From contig NZ_AP014583.1 of NCBI RefSeq assembly GCF_000828715.1, positions 1,920,001-1,984,000 of the forward strand: 64,000 bases of DNA, given 5' to 3'. This stretch comes from Winogradskyella sp. PG-2 (GTDB taxonomy: Bacteria > Bacteroidota > Bacteroidia > Flavobacteriales > Flavobacteriaceae). How positions within the stretch are numbered: position 1 is the first letter of the stretch; each line of letters opens with the position of its first letter. The translations under genes and the position numbers were made by a program. Shown here piece by piece: positions 1 through 7,333 of this stretch. The notes under the pieces were generated by a model that saw only the letters and a list, made by a program, of their open reading frames with translations, ran no database searches and was not told the DNA's origin.

Positions 1-606
1 ATTAAATGTTCGTTTAGTTGCTTTAATGCCATCTATAATATAAGAGCCATCATTTAAAATTTTTAAATCAATACTTCTAGCATAATTTTTATTTTTCTCA
101 GGGCTAGATAACTTAACAACATATTTACCATCAGCGTCTTTTTGGGTTAACATCTCCGTGCTTTTGCCTTTATTATTAGTGGCAATAGATTTTGCTTTTT
201 TAGCAGATATTTTTTCATTATCTAAATAGAAAGAAGCTCCTTGTTGTTCCATCTCTATAATGTATTCTAAAAACGATGGATTGTAATAATTCTGTGCTTC
301 AGGACCGCCTTTAGATTTTTTTATTGGTGGTGGAGGTGGTGGAGGTGGTGGAGGTAAAGTTGCTTTTTCTTCTTTAGTTAAGTCTTTATATTCCTTATAG
401 TACGTTTTGCCATTTAGTGTGATTTTCGCATAAGGTTTAATAGGTGCGATAGGTCGTTTTACTTTTGCTTTATTTACTCTAGATAGTCTAAAATACATGC
501 CCCCAAGATCTGAGAATAAAGCATCCATTTCATTTTGTTCTTGCTCTGATTTTTTGATGTAGTGTGGTTTAGAGTTTCTTAGGGCTTCATATTTTTTATT
601 TTTTTT
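1..606 (-). CDS. C-terminal part of the M56 sensor protein in the shifted frame; runs off the left edge
   Basis: This stretch has no stop codon from the A8 tract (599-606) to the window edge, read on the minus strand one base out of phase with the M56 gene that starts at 2189. It encodes a lysine-rich segment, a second copy of a short module like one found before the frame break (Met-x-Ala-Leu..., Lys-rich, Pro-Ile-Lys-Pro), the phrase ITLNGKTYYKEYKDLTKEEK, a run of ten prolines (about 322-354) and a conserved tail. Proline-rich tails of this kind are common at the C-terminus of flavobacterial M56/BlaR-like proteins, so it is read as the rest of that protein rather than a separate gene. No start codon or promoter is evident at the junction. 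The true end lies outside the window. Confidence 0.75.
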
Positions 607-2189
607 ATATATGCTTTAACTTGCTCTTTGTTTTCAGATGGTATAGGTTGAGCCGAAAGAATATCATGTTTTTTTAATTCTTCTTTTGTAAATGATTTAT
701 AAAGCCTGTCTAACCGAGCTTTTAAAATCTGCAAATCAGAAGACTCTATTTTAAGTCCTTGTAGATAGTTGTTTAATGCTATTGAGTATTGCTTTGTTAA
801 AGCATTATATTTTTTAATGTCAGATTCTATATAAGTTTTTTCAAAGCCCACTTTTGTGTATAAATGATATTGGTATGATTGTGGAAATTTATTACTTCTT
901 GCATTTTTATGAACAAAACTTCCTGAGTAATACACAATGTCCGTAACACTAAGATTATTTAATTTAGAATTAGGGATTGATTCTCCATTTAACCATAAAG
1001 CATATTCTGAAGGATCTTTCCATGAATTAAATTCTGAAACAGGTGGCCTTTTTGTATTTATGTCGGTTAAATTAATATTTGGAACTTTTGGCAATGGTTT
1101 TACAGAAGCACGTTGTTCATTGGACATTAGATCGTAGTATATAGTATAGGCACGCTCATATTTATTGCCTCTAATTAATTTAGTTTTTTCAACTGTTTCA
1201 ATAAAGTCACGATACTCTTGCATTAATTTTTCAGAAGCTTCTTCAACATAAATCATTTCTAATTTGTCGGCTTCATCTAATTCATCTTTGATTTGTTGAA
1301 CAAGATCTGTATTATCTTTTTCGACATATTCTTTTTCAGCAAAACTATAATATAGAATAGTGATAATTGGAAGTAGTAATAAACTACTAATCCAAATTTT
1401 GGTTTTTGATGTTTGTGTTTTCATAACTGTAAATCGTTTTTTGATGGATGAATAATTGATGGCACTGCTAAGTTGATACTCGTCAGTGTTTGATGAAAAT
1501 TGTAATAATATATTTTGATAGGTTTTGGTGTCAATACCTTCTTGCAGTACGGCCTGATCGGCTAAGAACTCATGATTTAATTTAATATGATGTTTTAAAA
1601 TGTAAACCAATGGATGAAACCAAAATACAATCTGAAGTAATTCTATAATTATAATGTCTATACTATGTAATTGTTTGGCATGCGTTTCTTCATGCAAGAT
1701 GACTTCTTTTGGAATAGCGTTTGTTTGATATTTTGATTGATTAAAAAATATGTACTTAAAGAATGAATGTGGAATACGAAGTTCTTCTAATAATACATAG
1801 ATAAAAGAACGTTCTAATACTTTTTCGTGCCCAGCGATTCGCTTAAACATTTTAAATAGATTAATAACAAAACGACCAAAGAATACTAAAACACCGATAC
1901 CATAAATTAGCCAGAGTATTTTTTCTAAATTCCAAAATGGTGGAGTTACTTCTTCCATAACTTCATATATTGGCTCAATAGGAATAAATGTTTGAGCAAC
2001 TTCAAAATCAGGTACAATAGGTTCGATGTAATAGGTAATTGTCAATAACGGAATTACTAACGCCAAAATCACTGATCCTAATAGGTAAAAACGTTTTAAT
2101 TGATGCATTTTTTGACGTTCTAATAAGAGCACATAGACAAGCCAAAACACAAACAAGCAAGCCGAAAATTTTAATAGATAGGTTTCCAT
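579..2189 (-). CDS. M56-family (BlaR1/MecR1-like) membrane metallopeptidase sensor, frame-interrupted
   Basis: Integral membrane zinc peptidase of the BlaR1/MecR1 type. In characterised relatives a signal activates the peptidase, which leads to inactivation of the cognate BlaI repressor. Membrane helices lie near residues 1-20, 33-55 and 90-115. The zinc motif HEETH is at residues 166-170, followed by the FWFHP and NHEFLADQ segments typical of M56, and another helix near 265-285. The remainder is a charged periplasmic region. It starts 2 bp after the stop of the BlaI-type repressor gene, forming a repressor-sensor pair. The frame closes at TAA 579-581 shortly after an A8 tract, but coding potential continues in the -1 frame for at least 190 codons. 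Either one A is missing or the ribosome slips. No beta-lactamase gene is adjacent, so the signal is unknown and need not be a beta-lactam. Confidence 0.85.
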   Translation of the reverse strand: METYLLKFSACLFVFWLVYVLLLERQKMHQLKRFYLLGSVILALVIPLLTITYYIEPIVPDFEVAQTFIPIEPIYEVMEEVTPPFWNLEKILWLIYGIGVLVFFGRFVINLFKMFKRIAGHEKVLERSFIYVLLEELRIPHSFFKYIFFNQSKYQTNAIPKEVILHEETHAKQLHSIDIIIIELLQIVFWFHPLVYILKHHIKLNHEFLADQAVLQEGIDTKTYQNILLQFSSNTDEYQLSSAINYSSIKKRFTVMKTQTSKTKIWISSLLLLPIITILYYSFAEKEYVEKDNTDLVQQIKDELDEADKLEMIYVEEASEKLMQEYRDFIETVEKTKLIRGNKYERAYTIYYDLMSNEQRASVKPLPKVPNINLTDINTKRPPVSEFNSWKDPSEYALWLNGESIPNSKLNNLSVTDIVYYSGSFVHKNARSNKFPQSYQYHLYTKVGFEKTYIESDIKKYNALTKQYSIALNNYLQGLKIESSDLQILKARLDRLYKSFTKEELKKHDILSAQPIPSENKEQVKAYIKKIKNMKP

Positions 2190-2191
2190 AA

Positions 2192-2557
2192 TTACTTGTT
2201 TTTTATTTCTTTATCTATAATAGCTTTTAATGCTTTTAACTCTTCTTTGGATAAATCCGTTTTGCGTGTAAAAAATGATGCGAACTGCGATGCACTATCA
2301 TTAAAAAAAGTTTTAATGAGTCCGTTAACATGCTTAGAGAAATAATCTTCTTTCTTTACCAAAGGGAAATACTCTCGAGATTTACCATAGGTTTTATAGT
2401 CTACAAAACCTTTACCAATCATACGCTTTAATAATGTTGCAACTGTAGTAGTAGCTGGTTTAGGTTCTGGGTAGATATCTAATAGGTCTTTCATAAAAGC
2501 CTTTTCGAGTTTCCAGAGATATTGCATTAGTTGTTCTTCAGTTTTTGAAAGTTGCAT
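2192..2557 (-). CDS. BlaI/MecI/CopY-family transcriptional repressor
   Basis: A 121-residue winged-helix repressor of the penicillinase-repressor family, with an N-terminal DNA-binding domain (SKTEEQLMQYLWKLE, then the recognition region around ATTTVATLLKRMIGKGFV) and a C-terminal dimerisation helix region. The length is typical. In the family, dimers bind TACAnnTGTA operators and are inactivated through a partner M56 protein. Here the M56 gene follows after 2 bp, and the repressor's own promoter carries such operators, so the pair should be autoregulated. What it controls besides itself cannot be told from the window. The divergently transcribed M28 peptidase gene starts 120 bp away and could share the control region. 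Confidence 0.93.
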   Translation of the reverse strand: MQLSKTEEQLMQYLWKLEKAFMKDLLDIYPEPKPATTTVATLLKRMIGKGFVDYKTYGKSREYFPLVKKEDYFSKHVNGLIKTFFNDSASQFASFFTRKTDLSKEELKALKAIIDKEIKNK

Positions 2558-2558
2558 G

Positions 2559-2615
2559 TTCTACATATTTAGAATTAACTCTACAAATGTAGAATATAAA
2601 ATTGAAATATCAAAA
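2559..2615 (-). promoter_or_regulatory. blaI-type operators overlapping the repressor promoter
   Basis: CTACAAATGTAG at 2581-2592 is an exact CTACAnnTGTAG dyad, the BlaI/MecI operator pattern. A second weaker dyad, TTCTACATATTTAGAA, lies at 2559-2574, with its centre about 20 bp away. On the minus strand the first operator contains TACATTTG (2584-2591), a match to the Bacteroidota -7 box TAnnTTTG. A TTTTG -33 element lies at 2611-2615, separated by 19 nt. Repressor binding would therefore cover the -7 box directly. The promoter assignment is inferred from consensus. Confidence 0.7.
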
Positions 2616-2643
2616 TCACTAAAGCTAAAAACAGGTAAATTCT

Positions 2644-2651
2644 TATATTTG
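2644..2651 (+). promoter_or_regulatory. -7 box (TATATTTG) ahead of the M28 peptidase gene
   Basis: TATATTTG fits the Bacteroidota consensus TAnnTTTG and lies 26 bp before the ATG at 2678. No clear -33 TTG is present at the usual spacing, so this is a moderate prediction. Confidence 0.4.
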
Positions 2652-2677
2652 TTACAGCTGAAAAAGAAAATATCGAA

Positions 2678-3868
2678 ATGAAAAATAGAACCATTTTATG
2701 TGTTTTAAGCGCAGTACTATTTATTAACGTATCTGCGTCTCAATCTATTCAAGATATTATAAATCAAGTTAGTAACGCGAATTTACAATTAAGTGTTGGT
2801 GAACTTTCTGGTGAAGAAGCAACGATGATAAATGGAAGCCTGCAGACTATCAATACTCGTGTACAAAGTAATAATGATTTAGCGGCAGATTATATTGAAG
2901 AACGGTTATACTCCTTTCCCAATCTTACAGTTAGTATTCAAGAATTTAATACTAATGGCAAAAATGTTATTGCCACACAAATGGGAAAAACTACTCCTGA
3001 GAACATCTATATTGTTTGTGCACATTATGATTCTGTAACTACATTTTGTGCAGATGATAACGCTACTGGAGTTTCAGCGGTCATAGAAATGGCACGTATA
3101 TTATCAAATGAATGCACAAATAGTACGATAGTTTATGCACTTTGGGATGAATAGGAAATAGGTTTACTTGGAGCAAATTTTTATGCGCAACAAGCGGCTG
3201 ATGAAACTAATGGAAATACAAGAGATAATATTTTAGGCGTTATAAATATGGATATGATTGGTTATGATGGTGATGCACCAGGTACAGCTGGAGATAACGA
3301 TTTTGATATCGATGTCCGTAACATCGCAAATTCAGTTTCTATAAAAGATGATTTAATTACAATTTTAAATACTTATAGTTTTGATTTAAACCCTATTGTA
3401 GTAAATCCAGGTACAGCTGCTAGCGACCACTCACGTTTTTGGAATCAAGGCTATTCTGCAGTTTTAGTAGGTGAATCCTGGGAAACTAATGATCAGACAC
3501 CAGATTATCATACTTCTGGAGATCAAAAAGAAGATATTGATTTTCAGTATATGACAGAGATTACAAAATTAATTACGGTATATTTAGCAACTGCCGCTGG
3601 ATTTGATCCAACACTTTCTAATGCTGAGCTGTCTAATTCAGAAGTTATAATTTTTCCTAATCCAGTATCATCAGTTTTAAACGTTAGTAATAATAGTCTT
3701 CAAGACCTCAAAATTTCTATTTATGATATCACTGGGAAGTTGATAAAATCTAAAGAATCTAACTCGCAAAATATAGAACTCGATGTCAGGCAAAATAGAA
3801 CAGGCGTATATTTTGTTAATGTAGCTTCAGAAACTAAATCTTCAACCTATAAAATTGTAAAAGAATAA
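2678..3868 (+). pseudogene. Secreted M28-family aminopeptidase with T9SS tail, interrupted by an in-frame TAG
   Basis: A 396-codon reading frame with one in-frame amber codon at 3152-3154. It has a signal peptide (residues 1-21), an M28 zinc-peptidase domain with CAHYDS (His ligand), CADDNATG (bridging Asp), EIGLLGA, INMDMIGYDG (Asp ligand) and SDHSRFW (His ligand), then a C-terminal type IX secretion domain starting near IIFPNPVSS. The stop falls in WDE*EIGLLGA. By alignment with M28 enzymes (EE-x-G-L pattern) this is the catalytic Glu position, with the following Glu being a metal ligand. GAG to TAG is one base change. Upstream and downstream parts are otherwise intact and in frame, so the mutation looks recent. 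A sequencing error is possible. Without suppression the product would be a truncated 158-residue protein. Confidence 0.88.
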
Positions 3869-5119
3869 TTAGAGATTATAAGGACGTTCATTTATCCAAT
3901 GAAACGCTCTACTTTTAAGCGGAAAATCATTGAGGTCTTTTTTAAATAACTTTACATTAATACTATCGTTTTTGAGCCTTCCTTCTAGTTGAAGATAATC
4001 TTTGTCTCGAGCCAAATAACTTAAGTTAAGGCTATCAGCATTACCCTTAACTCTATACATGCTAATCTTTTGATTTGTTGTATCAGTGATAAAATTATAA
4101 CGTAATATCTGGTTATCCATTGTTTTTACAATAGCATTTCCTTTCCGTTCTATTATTAAGTAATGCCATCGTTGCGAATCTGTAATTAGAGGTGTGATGG
4201 TGTCACTATTTTTTATAAATAGTTCACTTTCCCAGATGCCATAAAATGAAGGCTTATGATTTTTATCACTTACATTCAGTTCTCCTAAATAACCTAAAAA
4301 ACATGCTACAATTATAATTAATGGTACCATTATGTATTTTAAAGTCCGGATCGTTTTATGATAACTTGGAGATGAAATAGGGTAATAGTAGTTGTAACTT
4401 TCTGTTGACTTATTTTTAATAAAAACTGAGAAAAAACGCTTTATATCTGTAATAAAAATCATGGCTGCCATAAATACCAGATGAATTGAAAAAAGTTTAA
4501 CAGGAATATCAAACATTAAATTCATCATGGCCACTTGTGTCATAACTCCAATAATAACAAAAGCGCCCAGAGTGGTAGTTTTTCTTGAGATTAATAACAA
4601 ACCACCAATAATCTCCATAAGGCCTGCGAATATGCCAAAACCTTTAGAATAACCCATATACATCCATGCTAATCCCATTGGTGAAAATTCACCTAAGGGC
4701 TGTAATAAACGCAGTAATGATGGACTTTGAAATTGAATTTGAAATACTTTAACAAATCCATATAAAAACATAAATCCAATAAGGAAAATACGTACAATGA
4801 CTAAAAACCAATAAAAGAGTTTGTTATAATTCTTTCTTTGGCGATCTAATATAGACCATATAGTAAAAATTATAACGGCTAAAACGACATTAACAAAAAG
4901 ATTAATGTAAGCATAAGTATGGTCTCCACTTCCAAACCCACTTACATTGTAGTTATAGTCTATATTTAGAATTGTAGAGCCAATCCATCTATAAAGAGAT
5001 TCAAATAATGGGCTCAAAAACATTAAAATGATATACAGAGCGAAATAGGAGAAGATGAATCTAAAAAATAGTTTACTCTTATTTTTCCAGTGTTCTATAT
5101 GTTCTTGACTTAGTAACAT
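3869..5119 (-). CDS. DoxX-like integral membrane protein
   Basis: A 416-residue membrane protein with about eight hydrophobic segments. Residues 105-225 resemble the DoxX/DoxD-like four-helix fold (GFMFLYGFVKVFQIQF, then GIFAGLMEIIGGLLLISRKT). A loop and a final soluble part of about 120 residues follow the last helix (near 265-280). The C-terminal part (YGIWESELFIKNSD onward) looks like a periplasmic beta-rich domain. Biochemical function is unknown. It begins immediately after the stop codon of the upstream M20 peptidase gene, so the two are probably co-transcribed, and it ends directly against the convergent M28 gene with no spacer. Confidence 0.72.
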   Translation of the reverse strand: MLLSQEHIEHWKNKSKLFFRFIFSYFALYIILMFLSPLFESLYRWIGSTILNIDYNYNVSGFGSGDHTYAYINLFVNVVLAVIIFTIWSILDRQRKNYNKLFYWFLVIVRIFLIGFMFLYGFVKVFQIQFQSPSLLRLLQPLGEFSPMGLAWMYMGYSKGFGIFAGLMEIIGGLLLISRKTTTLGAFVIIGVMTQVAMMNLMFDIPVKLFSIHLVFMAAMIFITDIKRFFSVFIKNKSTESYNYYYPISSPSYHKTIRTLKYIMVPLIIIVACFLGYLGELNVSDKNHKPSFYGIWESELFIKNSDTITPLITDSQRWHYLIIERKGNAIVKTMDNQILRYNFITDTTNQKISMYRVKGNADSLNLSYLARDKDYLQLEGRLKNDSINVKLFKKDLNDFPLKSRAFHWINERPYNL

Positions 5120-6508
5120 TTATTTTTTTAATTCAGTAAAATATTTATAAAACCAAGGAATAGTCTCAATCCCTTTCAAGTAGTTCCAAATTCCAAAATG
5201 TTCATTTGGGGAATGTATGGCATCACTATCTAACCCAAAGCCCATTAAAATAGTTTTGCTCTTGAGTTCTTTTTCAAAAAGAGAAACAATAGGAATGCTT
5301 CCGCCACTACGTTGCGGAATTGGTGTTTTACCAAAAGTTTGCTCATAAGCTTTTGAGGCTGCTTTATAACCAATACTATCTATTGGAGTCACATAACCTT
5401 GTCCTCCATGATGTGGCGTTACTTTTACAGTGACACCTTTAGGCGCAATATTTTCAAAATGTGTTTGGAATAGTTCAGTAATCTCTTCCCAATCTTGATT
5501 TGGTACTAAACGCATCGATATTTTTGCAAAGGCTTGGCTAGCAATTACTGTTTTTGCTCCTTCTCCAATATAACCGCCCCAAATTCCATTAACGTCTAAA
5601 GTTGGTCTAATTGAATTGCGTTCATTAGTAGTGTAGCCTTCTTCACCATATACAGCTTCAATATCTAAAGATTTTTTATATGCCTCTAATGAGAAAGGCG
5701 CTTTTGCCATTTCGGCAAGTTCAGCATCCGATAAGTTTTCAACTTTATCATAAAATCCTGGTATGGTAATGTGGTTATTGTCATCATGAAGTGAAGCAAT
5801 CATTTTAGTTAATACATTTATAGGGTTAGCCACAGCACCTCCATATAATCCAGAATGTAAATCACGATTAGGACCAGTGACTTCAACTTCAACATAACTT
5901 AAACCTCTTAAGCCAGTTGTAATAGAAGGTACATCTTTGGCTATCATTCCTGTGTCAGAAATTAGTATAACATCATTGGCTAGTTTCTTCTTGTTGTTTG
6001 CTACAAAGATTCCTAAATTGGCACTACCAACTTCTTCTTCACCTTCAATCATAAATTTAACGTTGCAAGGTAATTCGTTATTCGAGGTCATGTATTCTAG
6101 AGCCTTAACATGCATATACATTTGGCCTTTATCATCACAAGCACCTCTTGCAAAAATCGCACCTTCAGGATGTAAGTCTGTATTCTGTATCACAGGTTCA
6201 AAAGGTGGTGAATTCCACAAATCTAATGGGTCTGGTGGTTGCACATCATAATGTCCATAAACTAAAACCGTTGGTAAATTATTATCTATTATTTTTTCAC
6301 CATAAACAATAGGATAACCATCAGTTTCGCATATTTCAACATGGTCACAGCCTGCATTTTCAAGACTTGTTTTTATAATTTCTGCGGTTTTTAAGACATC
6401 GTTTTTGTAAGCAGAATCAGCACTTATTGAAGGGATTTTTAAAAGTTCTATAAGTTCATCAAGGAAACGGTCTTTATTTGCATCGATGTAAGATTGAATA
6501 GATTGCAT
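5120..6508 (-). CDS. M20-family dipeptidase / metallopeptidase
   Basis: A 462-residue cytosolic zinc peptidase of the M20 family (CNDP2/PepV-like). Residues VYGHYDVQPP carry the first His ligand and Asp, GACDDKGQM the bridging Asp, and EGEEEVGS the catalytic Glu plus Glu ligand. A lid/dimerisation domain follows (GLRGLSYVEVEVTG onward), with the terminal His in DAIHSPNEHF. The length matches bacterial homologues that cleave dipeptides. It has no signal peptide. It is the first gene of a two-gene unit with the DoxX-like gene. Substrate specificity cannot be assigned from sequence alone. Confidence 0.92.
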   Translation of the reverse strand: MQSIQSYIDANKDRFLDELIELLKIPSISADSAYKNDVLKTAEIIKTSLENAGCDHVEICETDGYPIVYGEKIIDNNLPTVLVYGHYDVQPPDPLDLWNSPPFEPVIQNTDLHPEGAIFARGACDDKGQMYMHVKALEYMTSNNELPCNVKFMIEGEEEVGSANLGIFVANNKKKLANDVILISDTGMIAKDVPSITTGLRGLSYVEVEVTGPNRDLHSGLYGGAVANPINVLTKMIASLHDDNNHITIPGFYDKVENLSDAELAEMAKAPFSLEAYKKSLDIEAVYGEEGYTTNERNSIRPTLDVNGIWGGYIGEGAKTVIASQAFAKISMRLVPNQDWEEITELFQTHFENIAPKGVTVKVTPHHGGQGYVTPIDSIGYKAASKAYEQTFGKTPIPQRSGGSIPIVSLFEKELKSKTILMGFGLDSDAIHSPNEHFGIWNYLKGIETIPWFYKYFTELKK

Positions 6509-6573
6509 ATTAGTGTTTGATTTATAACAAAAATAAGAAAAACTAATGCGAAATATTTCTTGTTTAATTGCTA

Positions 6574-6603
6574 TTTGAATATTGAAACTATTGTTTATAT
6601 TTG
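6574..6603 (+). promoter_or_regulatory. Promoter of tRNA-Leu
   Basis: TTTG (6574-6577), an 18-nt spacer and TATATTTG (6596-6603) match the Bacteroidota -33/-7 consensus. The -7 box ends 25 bp before the mature tRNA. Confidence 0.65.
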
Positions 6604-6628
6604 CAACCCGTTTTTACGGGAATTTAAT

Positions 6629-6710
6629 GCAGGCGTGGTGGAATTGGTAGACACGCTAGACTTAGGATCTAGTGCCGCGAGGTGTGCGAGTTCGAGTCTC
6701 GCCGCCTGTA
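6629..6710 (+). tRNA. tRNA-Leu (anticodon UAG)
   Basis: The cloverleaf folds by eye. The 7-bp acceptor stem is GCAGGCG with CGCCTGT (terminal G-U pair). The D arm contains GGTAGA, the 5-bp anticodon stem is CTAGA/TCTAG with loop CTTAGGA (anticodon TAG at 6663-6665), there is a variable arm, and the T arm contains GTTCGAGTC. The discriminator base is A and no CCA is encoded. It reads CUA and probably other CUN leucine codons. It is a single-gene transcript with its own promoter and terminator. Confidence 0.96.
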
Positions 6711-6722
6711 CTATTATAGTTT

Positions 6723-6752
6723 AAAGCTTCTTGGAAACAAGGAGCTTTTTTT
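6723..6752 (+). terminator. Rho-independent terminator after tRNA-Leu
   Basis: An 11-bp stem (AAAGCTTCTTG with CAAGGAGCTTT, one G-T pair) with a GAAA loop, followed by a T run, starts 13 bp after the tRNA. Confidence 0.85.
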
Positions 6753-6814
6753 GTTTCACAAATTTTGGTATATACTGATTAAGAAAATCTTATTACCTTA
6801 TAATATATCAAATT

Positions 6815-7255
6815 TTATTTACGATTACTTTTTAGCTCTATTCGGCGCATTGGCATAGTATCAATAGTTTCATAGAGTTTAGAAGGTTTGATAATGTCAG
6901 TAGTTTCAAACTTTATAGATCCATCAAGACCAATAAGGATAATCTTAAAATCTAATTTTTCTTCATTATAAAATTGAAAAATTTTCTTTGACTTTGTCCA
7001 AGTTTTATGTTTAGGATTGTTCAACTTATATGAGTCTAGAAGGACTTTGTAGATTATTAGTTTACGTTCGTTAAATTCTAAATTTTGATTTTTAAATAAA
7101 TTCAACTGTTTTACTAACTTAGAGCTTTTAGGTGTTTTTGAAATTAATAATACGACGCGCTTATTCCATTTGTGTTCTTTTATATTTTGCACCTTAGATT
7201 GAGAAGTTAACATAAGTGCACCTGCAATTAAGATGAATTTTAATATGCTTTTCAT
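6815..7255 (-). CDS. DUF4174 domain-containing secreted protein
   Basis: A 146-residue protein with an N-terminal signal sequence (about residues 1-20, cleavage unclear). The domain fits DUF4174: HKWNKRVVLLI at the start of a thioredoxin-like strand, the ILIGLDGSIKFE core, and the terminal signature IDTMPMRR. The family is small, periplasmic or exported, and of unknown biochemical role. It lacks a CxxC motif, so it is not an ordinary thioredoxin. It stands alone, downstream of the terminator of the starch operon and facing the tRNA gene. Its own start is preceded by AT-rich sequence without a clear promoter. Confidence 0.75.
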   Translation of the reverse strand: MKSILKFILIAGALMLTSQSKVQNIKEHKWNKRVVLLISKTPKSSKLVKQLNLFKNQNLEFNERKLIIYKVLLDSYKLNNPKHKTWTKSKKIFQFYNEEKLDFKIILIGLDGSIKFETTDIIKPSKLYETIDTMPMRRIELKSNRK

Positions 7256-7280
7256 GCTAATTTTTTATGAAATATAACAA

Positions 7281-7313
7281 AAAAAGAGCTTCACTAGGAG
7301 AAGCTCTTTTTTT
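7281..7313 (-). terminator. Terminator of the leftward starch operon
   Basis: The 8-bp stem AGAGCTTC/GAAGCTCT with a 7-nt loop has an A run on one side and a T run on the other, so it could act in both directions. It lies about 20 bp after the stop of the GH13 amylase gene. Confidence 0.85.
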
Positions 7314-7333
7314 GTTCAACTAATTCTTAATAG

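Noticed and set aside
579..3154. A beta-lactam resistance operon
   Set aside because: The BlaI- and M56-like pair occurs, but no beta-lactamase or PBP gene is nearby; such pairs in flavobacteria control many other functions.
2678..3868. Stop-codon reassignment or selenocysteine/pyrrolysine use
   Set aside because: TAG, TGA and TAA all serve as ordinary stops in intact genes here, and in-frame stops occur only in otherwise isolated genes. No SECIS or PYLIS-like context was recognised.
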